In this document: positions 12,266-23,200 of the stretch, in pieces
How the letters are laid out: each line of letters begins with the position of its first letter
Position numbering within the stretch: the first letter of the stretch is position 1
NCBI GenBank assembly: GCA_007258455.2
Contig: VDFB02193867.1
Coordinates: forward strand, 571,086,802-571,150,801
Length of the DNA: 64,000 nucleotides
From: Sequoia sempervirens
Taxonomy: Eukaryota; Streptophyta; Pinopsida; Cupressales; Cupressaceae
Direction of reading: 5' to 3'
Made by a program: the position numbers and the translations under genes
The notes under the pieces: generated by a model
What the model was told of the DNA's origin: nothing
Database searches by the model: none
What the model saw: the letters and a program-made list of their open reading frames with translations, nothing else

Positions 12266-13389
12266 TGTAGACGTCTAAATTTGGACACTTAATTTATCCA
12301 AATTCATCTCCTTTCATCTTATTTTTGTAATACTGCTATTATTTAATTAATAGCTTTAATTCTGCCAAATCCCTAAGGTATTTAATCAATATAGCTTATC
12401 TCTTTAATCCTCCTTCCATCAATTGAATTAAATAAATATTCCATTTATTTAACTCCCCTCATGTCACATCCTCCATCATTTTTATCTTATTCTAATCCTT
12501 CTTCTAATCTCATCATTAGGATGTGCACATGCCTAATATTTGATTAGGAGGTGTCACATCCTCCAACTTTTGCAAGTTGGCCTCTAATCTCTCCTAGCCA
12601 CCTAACCATCCTCTAATCCTTCACTAACTAGCCTAATCAACCTCTCAAGGAATTTTTAATTCCTTTTATCTTTCCAAGGAATATTAAATTCCTTTTCTCT
12701 TCCCCATGTCCTTTATGACATGTGTCCTTAGTCAACCCTATTAAAGGCTTTCTCATTTTGGACAAGGCATCTCCCTTCCCCATGTGAATTTTTAATTCAC
12801 ATTTAATGCCCCAATGCATTTAAAGAATTTTAAATTCCTTCCCTCTTCCCCATGAGAATATTTGAGGAATTTTTAATTCCCCACTTGTCCTCTCCCCCAC
12901 ATGGGGACAAGGACCTCCTTTATGAGGAGATCTTGTCCAATCCCAAGGTACTTTGTACCCCTCTCCATGTCATGTACTTCTCCTTCCACCTCATGTCCAC
13001 TTCACCTTTTAGGGCTACAAGGAATTCTCAAAAATCCTATAAATACCCCCTCTTTTCTCTCATTTTGAGAGAGATCATTTTGCTAGCCAAACTCTTGCAA
13101 TTTTGTTTCTCAACTTATACTTAGCCATTTTCTTGTTTTCATCCAATTGCACTCATCCTCACAACACCATTTAGCTTGCATCTACTTGCCATCCAAGGAG
13201 CATACACACCAAAGATCGAAGGGCCAACCAAAGGATCGACTCAACGCAAGGTATAAAGTTCCATTTCGTTGCTTTGTCTTGCATTGTTTCCAACTTAGGC
13301 TAATCTTGAGGTGTAGGTTGTTTTAAGTTGTTTGTTTGCACTCTCTTACTTGTTGCTTGATTTCTAACACTCACATTCGACCTATCACA
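12266..13389 (+). repeat. 5' LTR of G2
   Basis: A 1,124-bp LTR, TGTAGACG...CTATCACA. Its last ~640 bp are repeated at 16172-16803. It contains a run of TTTTTAATTC words (ATTTTTAATTC/GAATTTTAAATTCC) near 12650-12880 and a good TATA box at 13038. The short ORF at 12852-13124 is part of the repeated LTR sequence and is not a gene. Confidence 0.92.
13038..13045 (+). promoter_or_regulatory. TATA box of G2 LTR
   Basis: TATAAATA in the context CCTATAAATACCCCCTC, about 350 bp before the LTR end, a usual position for the start of R. In the 3' LTR the matching site has decayed to CCTATAACAC near 16453, so only the 5' LTR keeps the box. Confidence 0.65.
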
Positions 13390-13393
13390 TTTC

Positions 13394-13412
13394 TGGCACG
13401 CCCGGTGGGACC
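13394..13412 (+). promoter_or_regulatory. G2 primer-binding site
   Basis: TGGCACGCCCGGTGGGACC, 4 bp after the 5' LTR end. From memory this is a common primer-binding-site sequence in plant Ty3/gypsy elements; a tRNA 3' end primes minus-strand DNA here. It supports the plus orientation of G2. Confidence 0.8.
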
Positions 13413-13474
13413 CACAAATGGGTCTCTTTCTTTCACGTTTGTTATTTTTTGCATTTTTGTAGGTCCAGGTTATA

Positions 13475-13640
13475 GAGTGGCGGACCTGTCCAGGGGTGGC
13501 AGACTGGTCCTGACAAAGTGGCGGATCTGTCCTGGAGTGGCGGACCTATCCTAATTCAGTGGCAGACCTGTCCTAACAGAGTGGTGGACCTGTCCCTGCA
13601 GAGTGGCAGATCTGTCCCTGAGAGTGGCGGACCTGTCCTC
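13475..13640 (+). repeat. ~22-bp tandem repeat, block 1 (GTGGCGGACCTGTCC)
   Basis: About eight imperfect units of AGTGGCGGACCTGTCC plus 4-8 spacer bases, immediately downstream of the G2 primer site. The same unit recurs in block 2 at 14274-14595, so one repeat family occupies two parts of the G2 leader. It is GC-rich against its surroundings. Confidence 0.88.
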
Positions 13641-14273
13641 CAGAAGGTAAAAATTTCAAGTTTTCCCAAATTGTCTTTTGGTAAAATAGGAACATAGTTT
13701 AATTAAAGGGGTGTCAATAAACCTTGTTTGGCGTGTTTGGGAAGGTTATTTGACATATCCAATCCCCTTGCGCCATTTGGCAATCCTAGGTGAAGAGAAA
13801 TCGTAGCTTTCCAAGTCCATTTGAGTCACCCTTTTTCACTTTCTTAGTGGGACCTGCTTGGGGATTTCATCACCCCAAGGGACGATTCCAACCACGCATA
13901 CCGGCAGGGTATATAAAGGGGGGAGAGCGAAAACTGTACCTCAATCCAACCACGTTGTAATTGGCGAAGCGTCGGGATGACGTGAAGAGTTGGTCCGAGC
14001 CTTTAGTATCTCGCTAAGGTTCCCGACTCACGCTTGTAACGGGTTGGTGTTCACTATTTGGGCCTCACATACCGGGTGTATATCGAGGACTCCTTAGAAA
14101 CCATGTGCATCCTAGAGTAGAAGATTTGTTGACCATACCCGTTTCTACTAATCTTAGGGTTGTGCTATTTGAATTGCCTTTCTCATGGAAAAACCAGTCA
14201 TTATTTGTGTTTGCTATATTTTGGGTCCTTTGCCTTACCCATCCATCAAAACATCCAATTTAAACTTATCATT

Positions 14274-14595
14274 TGGCGGACATGTCCCTGTCCTGTGGCG
14301 GACCTGTCCTAGTGCAGTGGCGGACCTGTCCCCGTGTTGTGGCGGACCTGTCCTTCTGCAGTGGTGGACTTGTCCTTTTGCAGTGGCGGACCTGTCCTAG
14401 TGCAGTGCCAAACCTGTCCTAGTGCAGTGCCAAACCTGTCCTTCTGCAGTGCCAAACCTGTCTTTCTGCAGTGCCAAACCTATCCTTGTATAGTGGCAGA
14501 CCTGTCCTTGTGCAGTGGCGGACCTGTCCCCATGCTGTGGCAGACCTGTCCCTGTGCTGTGGCGGATCTATCCTAGTGCAGTGGCGGACCTATCC
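14274..14595 (+). repeat. ~22-bp tandem repeat, block 2
   Basis: About fourteen units of the type GTGGCGGACCTGTCCTAGTG. A run of four units carries the variant GTGCCAAACCTGTCC, showing local amplification of a mutant unit. Because 22 is not a multiple of three, the reading frame rotates from unit to unit, and the open frames through it (for example 14334-14576) are by-products. Confidence 0.9.
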
Positions 14596-14788
14596 TTTTT
14601 CTCTTTCTTCCCAGGGCCGCCATTTCCACACTGTTTATCCGATTGACTCCGTTCAAAGGCAATTCCTCTCGTCTTTTCGTGCTCTTTCCGATGATATGTA
14701 CCACTTCATACTTTTGAGAAGTTGGCCGGGGCACCTTTTTTCTTCACCATCTACCTCCTCGAGGGGGGTATACCCTACCACTCTCTCT

Positions 14789-15056
14789 GTTTACTCGTTC
14801 TGAGTAAACATTCACCCATTTAACACATCCTTTCATCATTTTGAACTCTCATTCTATCATTCTGATCATCCATTTACTCGTTCTGAGTAAACGTTCATCT
14901 ATTTCACACATCCTTTCATCATTTCAAAATCTCATTCTATCATTTCGATCATCCGTTTACTTGTTCCGAGTAAACATTCATACATTTCGCACCTCCTTTC
15001 ATCATTTTGAACTCTCGTTCTGTCATTCTGATCATCTGTTTACTCGTTCCGAGTAA
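14789..15056 (+). repeat. four ~83-bp repeats each headed by a short palindrome
   Basis: The palindrome GTTTACTCGTTCTGAGTAAAC (8-bp arms, 5-nt loop) occurs at 14789, and in slightly altered form at about 14872, 14955 and 15038. Between them the text CATCCTTTCATCATTTTGAA and CTCTCATTCTATCATTCTGATC is repeated. It lies in the G2 leader, upstream of the possible gag ORF. The function is unknown. Confidence 0.85.
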
Positions 15057-15708
15057 TTGATCATCCATCCCGATCAACCATTTGCTCATTTTGAGTATTT
15101 GTTCATCCATTTCTATCATCCATTTCTCCAATCAAATCATTGCTTTCCCCATCCAAATCCCCTGGACTTCGTCTTGGGTTATTATACAAATTGACCAAAG
15201 TGTCTGATCTGATCGTCATCATCAACATTTACTTAGGATTGTCATCCGTCCTAAGTTAATCATCGTTGGCCCAATCAATTCACCTTCAATCTCAAGGTGG
15301 ATTCGGTGTTGTAATCATCCATTCATCCTTTAATCCAATCAATCAGTATCCTAAGTCATCTAAGATAATCTCTGAACAGGGTTTAAAGTTCCTTCCGTCA
15401 TCCTATCTGATCCATCGGTCAATCTTATCAATCAATCATCGATCAATCTTATCCAATCCAATCCAATCGCATCCCTATCCAATCACCTTCGACCCAATCA
15501 ATCTATTTCCATCTCGAGGTAGATTCGGTGTCGTAATCATCCTTTGATAATCAAATCCAATCATCAAAATCATTCTCATCGTATCATCCAATCATCCTAA
15601 TCTGAGCTTTAATCCAATCCCGATCTGAGCTTGTCCTAAATCCCGATTTGAGATTTTGTCCATTTCCATCCAAAATATTTCATCCATCCTCTTCATCCTT
15701 TCACCATC

Positions 15709-16071
15709 ATGAATCCTTATCCTCCATCAATAGTGGTCAAGGGAGACCCTAATTACGTCGACGATGATAATGAAAGTCTTGTTGATCAAGAGGTATACGA
15801 CATAGATCCCCTTGACACTATCATTGCCAGTAAGCTTTCTCCACCCACATTCCAAAATCCAATCACCCCATCAAGTTATCCCATCATGACTTCATCTATG
15901 CCTAATCACACTCCTTATGCTACCTTTGACAAGGGATGTCCATCATATCCATCATATCCTTCATCTACATCATCCCCTTATCCTAGTTTGTCATCACAAT
16001 ACCCCTATCTTGATCCCCAATCCACATCCTCTTATCTCAATCCTTCATCCACATGTACCCACTACCCTAAT
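15709..16071 (+). CDS. G2 N-terminal ORF, possible gag start, running into the gap
   Basis: An ORF that begins MNPYPPSIVVKGDPNYVDDD and is open for at least 121 codons until the N run at 16072. It is acidic at the start (DDDNESLVDQEVYDIDPLD), then Pro/Ser/Tyr-rich. It has no recognised domain. Its position, 2.3 kb after the primer site and as the first long ORF, suggests the N-terminus of a gag-like polyprotein, but the domain that would prove it lies in the gap. It could also be an unrelated low-complexity ORF. Confidence 0.4.
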
Positions 16072-16171
16072 NNNNNNNNNNNNNNNNNNNNNNNNNNNNN
16101 NNNNNNNNNNNNNNNNNNNNNNNNNNNNNNNNNNNNNNNNNNNNNNNNNNNNNNNNNNNNNNNNNNNNNNN
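16072..16171. other. assembly gap (100 N)
   Basis: Exactly 100 undetermined bases, the conventional size for a gap of unknown length. It falls inside G2 and hides the rest of its internal region plus roughly the first 480 bp of its 3' LTR. Confidence 0.98.
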
Positions 16172-16803
16172 TTCTCCTTTTGGGCAAGGCATCTCCATTC
16201 CCCATGTGAATTTTTAATTCACATTTAATCTCCCAATGCATTTAAGGAATTTTAAATTCCTTCTCTCATCCCCATGAGAATATTTGAGGAATTTTTAATT
16301 CCCCACTTGTCCTCTCACCCACATGGGGACAAGGACCTCTTTATGAGGAGATCTTGTCCAATCCTGCTGTACTTTATACTGCTTCTCTCCGGCAACAATT
16401 TCTCCTTCCACCTCATGTCCACTTCACCTTTAGGGCTACAAGGAACTGCAATCCTATAACACTCTCTTTTCTCTCATTTTGAGAGAGATCATTTTGCTAG
16501 CCAAACTCTTGCAATTTTGTTTCTCAACTTATACTTAGCCATTTTCTTGTTTTCATCCACTTGCACTCATCCTCACAACACCATTTAGCTTGCATCTACT
16601 TGCCATCCAAGGAGCATACACACCAAAGATCGAAGGGCCAACCAAAGGATCGACTTAATGCAAGGTATAAAGTTCCATTTCGTTGCTTTGTCTTGCATTG
16701 TTTCCAACTTAGGCTAATCTTGAGGTGTAGGTTGTTTTAAGTTGTTTATTTGCACTCTCTTACTTGTTGCTTGATTTCTAACACTCACATTCGACCTATC
16801 ACA
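16172..16803 (+). repeat. 3' LTR of G2 (5' portion lost in gap)
   Basis: Matches 12748-13389 of the 5' LTR, ending CGACCTATCACA at 16803 just before the duplicated ATACC. Differences cluster near 16365-16400 and 16445-16460, where the TATA box is also disrupted. Confidence 0.92.
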
Positions 16804-16940
16804 ATACCATCACAAGAACTTGCCAGAATATCTAGCTCATCATGCAAACTATCTTCAAGTGTATTCAAAGAAATACACTCATGCATTAGCACACTCTGTA
16901 CTTGTTCTTCATCATGCTGGTAGTGAGAGTCATCAAAAAT

Positions 16941-18110
16941 TTATGACTTATCATCTATAGTCATATTGTCATCTTCTGAACATAAGGTATCAACGTTTTC
17001 AATATCACAAGCTTGCCCAACAAGCAATTTTGGTTTATAACCATAATCTGATTTCTCATCAAAATCAACCTCTACATCCACATGAAAATACTCATGGCTA
17101 GGCTCATTCAAGTCAACAAAAAAAGACTTGTTTAAATCTGCATCAAACTTTTCAAATCTTGGCTCATTAGATGCAAAATCCTGATAGTCATCCGCTGCTT
17201 CAAACTCATCAAAATAGATCCCTGAGTTTGCATCAGCATGCTCACTTTCATAATCATCATACATTTCATCATTTCCATCATATAGCTGCTTGTCTTCATC
17301 CTCATTATTATCATCATGATCAGTTGGTTCATAATTTGATGGAGAATCAAATTCACTTGCATCATACCTTACACCATGAAGATCATCATCATTGTCACAG
17401 ACAAAAGATGCATATTCAGTGGTCAATAAATCTGAGATTTGTTCACAACTTAATAGATCATTGTTCTGATCTATTCCTTCAACTATTTCCTCTTATTGAT
17501 CTTCACTTTAATTGGATACATTATCAAATTGCAAATCAGGGTATACCAAAACATAATCATCATCAAAGTCTAAAAACTCAATGGACTGATCATAAACAAG
17601 GTCTTCCCAATCATAGGAGATTGAATTGATAACAACATTTTCAGGAACATGGTCACAATCTATCATAGAGAACAAAACATCCACTTGTCCATCCTTCCTC
17701 ACCACTGGGCTGTCATAACAACAATCCACATCTCTTTGTATTTAAACATTGGAATGGATGTCATCATTGAGTTTTCCATTTACATCCTCTTGAGGGTAGA
17801 GATAAACATCTTCTTTATCAAACTGAAAACCATCAATGGTTTCGTCATTGCAACTGCTTGTAGTTGATCTTTCAAACTGAAATTCATCACATACTCTGTC
17901 ACTTGCAGCTGGTAAACTGATGTTCTCAAGAGAATTCCCTAAGTCATCAAATTCAAATGTCTCATCATGGATATTTGTACCAAAGCTACATTCAACCCTT
18001 GTAAGATTGACATGGTCAACTATATTACAACATTGCTGATTGCACTTCTCTTCTTCAAAGAATAATTCCAATTGATATCCTCCATCATGTTCTTGGCTCA
18101 GAAGACTCAA
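16941..18110 (-). pseudogene. G1 acidic reading frames downstream of gag
   Basis: Three minus-strand open stretches (17742-18110, 17508-17729, 16941-17426) follow gag. All are strongly acidic; for example the last has a DDNNEDEDKQLYDGNDEMYDD segment. They are separated by single stops or frame changes. No protease, RT, RNase H or integrase motif is present. This is probably the degraded C-terminal extension of the G1 gag protein; function unknown. The positive-strand ORFs overlapping it are complements of acidic codons. Confidence 0.55.
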
Positions 18111-18205
18111 CTGTTGATTCTCAGTTTGGTATACTTCTTCTATAAGTTTTTCATTAACAACTTTCTCATCATCTAATGATGCATATTTTTCTTCTACCTT
18201 CTCAA

Positions 18206-19114
18206 CTATGCACTTGTTTGAAGACCTCTGATGTTCACATTCACACAGTTGTTGATTTCATCAACATGTTTACAGACAATTGAAGACAACAAGCTTTGTG
18301 TATATTCATTCCTCTGCTTCTCCAAACTGTCCAGAACTGTGTAAGCCATCTGTATACTCAATATTTCAAACTCTTTTAACAATGCACTAGATCCTTCTTC
18401 ATAAGCTTCAAAATAGATATGAATACAATATGATGTGCTAGGTCTAAAATTGTCTGGGATTAGTGACAAGGCAGTAGCATATCTATGACTGAAATCAACA
18501 CCTGACTCTTCATCTTGTTTCTTGATCCGCTCTAACCTTATGACAAGGTCATAGGGATCTCTTGCAAACTCTTTTCTATAAGCATTCACTAATTCATCCC
18601 AGCAAGGAAATGACTTCTCAGGAAAACTCAAATACCAATTCTGAGCTCTTGCTTCAAGGGATCTAACAAAGAATATCATCCACATATCCTGATATTCAAA
18701 TGAGTGTTTCTACATGAAGATGGAAAATCTTTTGACATGTGCATTTCCTTCACAAACATTATATCCATCAAATCTAGGCATCTTCTTGTAGACTTGAGCT
18801 AGCATACTTTGAATTTTGTAATCAACCCATGACAAATCTAACTGAGCATATGATGGGTCAAAGGAATTGACATAAGGTGTAACAACTTGACAAGTAGACA
18901 CAGTTTGATGGTATCTTAACTAGGCTTGTGAAAATATCTTGTGCCTTTCATCCATCTCTTTAGGCCTTCTTTCAAGACTGAACCTAGGCTTATTAACCCT
19001 TGGGTTCTTACACTTTGCGGTATTAGATGCTTGAAGATCATTATACTTTTGACATTTCTTAACAAGCTGAACCAAGGTCTTTATAGGTATGGCTACTTTA
19101 CCTTGATGATCCAT
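18206..19114 (-). pseudogene. G1 gag (retrotransposon gag domain), broken
   Basis: Gag forms the virus-like particle that packages element RNA. Three minus-strand pieces are consecutive: 18920-19114 (starts MDHQGKVAIPIKTLVQ), 18710-18901 and 18206-18685. The middle piece has MPRFDGYN followed by AHVKRFSIFM. The last has the gag core, with FFVRSLEARAQNWYLSFPE, CWDELVNAYRKEFARDPYDL and the FSHRYATALS segment, matching the plant retrotransposon gag fold (SLxxxAxxWYxxL then W..L...F...F). Stops near 18902 and 18709 separate them. Gag lies 660 bp after the primer site at 19754, which fixes the element as minus-strand. No zinc knuckle was found. Confidence 0.75.
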
Positions 19115-19753
19115 GGGTATTCTTGCAAATCATGACTCATTAATTGTGCATAAACATGACCATGAAAAAATAAAGGATTACAATAACAATTGCTGACAAT
19201 GCAAATGGATTGCAATCTCAAAGATACAGAAATGCATTCTAACCATCCAAATTATGAAATATTTGAGCACTAGACAAAACCTTTCAATGGAATTTGCAAT
19301 TACATTCAACAGATCCAGCAAATGGAAGTGTGCTAACTTAAATTCATTGTTCTTTCCCTCTGGTAGTGCTAAATCACTAGATAGGGAATCAAGATTTCTT
19401 TCTAAGAAATTCAAATACGTGAAGAATACCTGGAAACATTGTCACTGCTGCAAATTGTTCTAGAAATTTGTAGATTTGGAACTTTAATCACCTCTTCATT
19501 AGGTTCTTCTTGACAGAGTCACCACCTCTCTTCAAAGAGGAATGAACTTCGAATAACAGGAAGTTCTTTCACATGTAATTTTCTTTCTGAGTTCCTTTCA
19601 CCAGCAGAGCACCACAAATCTTGAAATTAATCAGGTTCACTACAACAATCTTTCTCCACGCTTGAAATTCTTCAATATTTGAATTAAATTCAAAATGGAA
19701 AACAATAATATGACTTTGTAACTAAGCAGTCTGCACTTGGAGATTCAAAGTTT

Positions 19754-19771
19754 TCCCTAGTAGAGTCACCA
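19754..19771 (-). promoter_or_regulatory. G1 primer-binding site
   Basis: On the minus strand TGGTGACTCTACTAGGGA follows the U5 end AAACCAACA after 3 bp. It resembles the TGGYGACTCCRCTGGGGA class of Tat/Ogre-type gypsy primer sites as I recall it. Together with gag it sets the orientation of G1. Confidence 0.6.
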
Positions 19772-19774
19772 TTT

Positions 19775-20275
19775 TGTTGGTTTGATTTTTACTATAACCA
19801 GGTTGGTCTTCTAATCTACCTATGGAATTGCCAATTCCAATCAAGGGCAGCTCGAAGGACCTGGACAACCTGACGAGGACTTTAAAAATCCTCCTACACT
19901 TTGGACTCTGCAAGACCCAGGAGGGTGATCCCTTAATGCTTTTACAATCTTTATACTATTATCCTAAACAACATTAACAACAACAGATAATCTCATTTAA
20001 TAGCTCAACATAATAGTTGATATTACTGATGAACAACTATTAAATGAGATTATCTGTTGTTGTTAATGTTGTTTATGATAATAGTGTAAAGATTGTAAAA
20101 GAATTAAAGGGATCACCCACCCGAGTCTTGTAGAGCCCGAAGTGTAGAAGGCTTTTTAAAGTCCTCGTTAGTTGGTCCAGGTCCTTTGAGCTGCCCTTGA
20201 TTGGAATTAGAAATTCCATAGGTAGATTAGAAGACCAACATGGTTACAGTAAAAAAAAAAACCAACAAACTGTTA
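19775..20275. repeat. 501-bp near-palindrome made of two inverted U5 ends
   Basis: Starts TGTTGGTTTGATTTTTACTA and ends TAAAAAAAAAAACCAACA. The two halves, about 240-250 bp each, are reverse complements: both are the terminal U5 part of the G1 LTR, tail to tail, with the centre near 20015. At the centre the minus-oriented half stops at CATAATAG and the plus-oriented half begins ATAGTTGATATTACTG, sharing ATAG. The plus half lacks about 35 bp present in the full right arm (25014-25048). Confidence 0.85.
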
Positions 20276-20277
20276 GC

Positions 20278-23200
20278 ACTCTCAAATTTCCCAAATTTGA
20301 GATGCCCATTTCAAAAAATTTCCTTTGCACTTTTAGAAGTGCACCTGAAGAATCTGCCTGAATGACCTACTTTGGAGGGTCATAATTTGATGCCTATTGA
20401 TTTTTGTGCAAAATCCCTTGTGGACCCGCTCATGTGTCCTATGTGAGTGTGTGTGTCATTTTTCAGCTTCCGGTGATAAATTTTGTCAAGATTTCAAAAG
20501 GTGAAGCTGGAGGGTTTTGGCACTTTTCTGTTGTTTGCAAATTTGTAGTTTTGCAAAGTTGCCTGCCGTTTGAGCTTGCATTTTGCAACTGGTTGACCGT
20601 CATGTCAGAATGATTGTTGTTTTGCATTCTCTATACCAAAATGAGCTCACATGTTAGTTTTCAGGGCCTTATGAGTTGATTTACTATTTTTAGCAGATCA
20701 AAACCAAATGGAATTTCTTCAGTTTTGCACTGCAACCTTCCTGAGAGGCCAACTTCGAGCATCAATAAATTTTGATGGGTGATGTTTCGAGCTAATTCTT
20801 ATTACACACATGCTTAGTGCACCCAAATGTGCTTATGTTTCAAATGGCAAGCCTTCGAGAGTTAATTTGATATTTTTGCAACGAGGTGATTTCACCAGTT
20901 TTAATTGTTTCAGAACAACTGTTTGTTGCCGAAAGTTTGAGTAAGAAAATTTGACAACGAATAACTTTTTCCTCGTGATTTATTTCTCCAAGCCATCTTT
21001 TTTTTTGTATTCTATAGACCAATGGCTACAAGCTTGTAAGTTTTGTGACTTCAAGAGGTCGTTTGTCTAGTTTTCAAAGTCAATTCCTGGGCTAACTTGG
21101 CCCGTTTTTCCCATTTTGCAAATGAGCCAAAAAACATAATTTAATGAGAACCCAATTTATCATTTTTCTTTTAGATCATTTAGAAGTTGTGTTTGATCAA
21201 TTTGAAGCAAAAGTTGTTTGAAAACTAATTTTTTTTTAGCCGACCTCGCATGGGGACCGACATGCCTTACACAATTGTGAGATTCAAGTGTTTCATTGCA
21301 GCCTATCGGGGAACCTCTTATTTACATGACATTGGGTTTTGACTACATATTCTCAGTAGATAAATATAATCACCACTTGGTTTGTCCCTATTGAGTTCAT
21401 TGTCTAAGATTTGCCTCCATTGGCCTATAGAGTTGATACAATGATGGATAGCACACATGGGAAGATGTATGATTTTCTCTTTTATATGGCACTACAAAAA
21501 GAGGGGTATGTTCAAGGAAGCTTATAAAATGTAGGAGATTGTAATCTATAGCAGGAACTCTTTGGTGCATATCATCAGGATAGGAAAAGCACCTTGAGGA
21601 AACTCATGAAAGGAATATTGTGATGTTGTAGAGGCAGTAACCACCAAACAGTGCATGCATGTTCAATACATGGAATAGGGAAAGCAATTGTGAAATTCCA
21701 AGTTCTTTATTAACAAGTTATACATGCTTTGTTTCTAGACTTGCTACTTATATGGTGTCTTACCTCAATACTTTGCTTATCCTTGAGCTGATGGATCAGT
21801 GACTTTGTGCAAACATATGGGGAAAACCATAAGGTGCAAACATATTGAATACTCTGACAAGTAATGAATGCCACTATAGGCTATAGGGGATGATTTTCCA
21901 ATTGGGAATGCATCAAAATGGAGCTTGCAGCATAAAACAAAAGTTTTGTTAAAAATGCCTTAGAATCTTTAACAAATACAAACAGAAGATGCCACACACT
22001 TGCAATGAATAGAATGAGATGAGACAAACATCAGCGTATAAAGAATAAAGACTTGTGTTTGAGGTACATCCATAGCCATTGCACAGCCTTAAGAAACTTT
22101 CTTGCAAATGCAGCATAGAGGGTGCGCGCATGAACCAAAAATGTCTATTGATAGGCATTTAGAAAACTCTGAATAAATGTGAACTCATGGTGTGCCATGA
22201 AGGCCACAAAAGCACATAGCTCTCACACAAGATGGATGTAGCATAGATGAATGTATGAATGCACAAAATACATGTGAGAAGTCTTTGGAAATTCTTTGGA
22301 AAATAGAATCGGGCGCATGACATGATCAATGGAGAATGTTTTAGAAACTTTTAAGTGCAAAAGCAATTTGCAGGTGTAATGTGAAAGAAAAGGCTTGATG
22401 AAGAGAGCAATGCAGAAACCTATGGATTTGTTGAAAAGGTCTTAGGAATTAATGAAGGAAAAGCACGACATAGTCATCATGATGGAAAATGCATTTGGCA
22501 GTTGGAATGCCATAAGGCGCAGCATGAATGCACTAAATTGATCTGTGGAAACAACTTTAGAAAGTTTGGAGAAAATTTATGAGAAATAGACAGGGCGTGT
22601 GGACTACTTGAAGTATCTCTATTAAACATAACCTTTGGAATTCCATCAGATGTGGAGTGCACACAGAATAAATATGATGAAAGGCTTTAGAAGCTTTCAA
22701 AGTGCTAGCTCTATCCGAGCAAATAAAAATGCTATGCCCTACGGAGAGCCCGCGCCAGAGGAGAAATAAAATGGAGATGGCAATGGTTGTATACAAAATG
22801 CTACTCAAGGGTTTTAGAAACAAAGTGAATGCCATGGGTAGTGCACCTTCAGGAACTTTCAAGCAAATGAAAGAGATTCCAGTGTTGGGAGAAATCCACA
22901 AAATGGATTTGTTGAAATAGGAGGCACCAACAAGGCAGTACACAAAATGATTTGAAAAGGATGTAGAAACTTTAAAACAAATGCATGTAAAGATGAGGGT
23001 GCCATCACCAGACTAGATGGGTTTGTGAAAAACTTGAGATATTTGTGAGAAAAATGAGAATGGAGTGTGGTCCCGTGTCATGCCAAAAGAAAAAAAATGA
23101 AAATGTGAAAAGTTTCAGAAATTTTTCAAGAAAATGCATCCATCGTATCACGCGGGGATGCCAGGATTGTAGAATATGCACAAAGTGGGTTTTTTGGAAA

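Larger units (their letters stand above)
12266..16803 (+). mobile_element. G2: LTR retrotransposon nested in G1 (contains assembly gap)
   Basis: Bounded by a perfect 5-bp duplication, ATACC at 12261-12265 and 16804-16808. The 5' LTR starts TGTAGACGTCTAAATTTGG and both LTRs end CGACCTATCACA. The 5' LTR is followed by a canonical plant gypsy-type primer site (13394). Visible internal sequence has tandem repeats and one Pro/Ser/Tyr-rich ORF but no RT or integrase. A run of exactly 100 N (16072-16171) replaces the rest of the interior and the start of the 3' LTR, so pol may be hidden there and the true length is unknown. Confidence 0.93.

Noticed and set aside
13475..14595. CRISPR-like array of short repeats
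   Set aside because: Units are contiguous and imperfect, without unique spacers, in a plant retrotransposon leader.
17171..17629. Plus-strand His-rich ORF in G1
   Set aside because: It is the complement of the acidic minus-strand frame (GAT/CAT codons) and lies antisense to gag.
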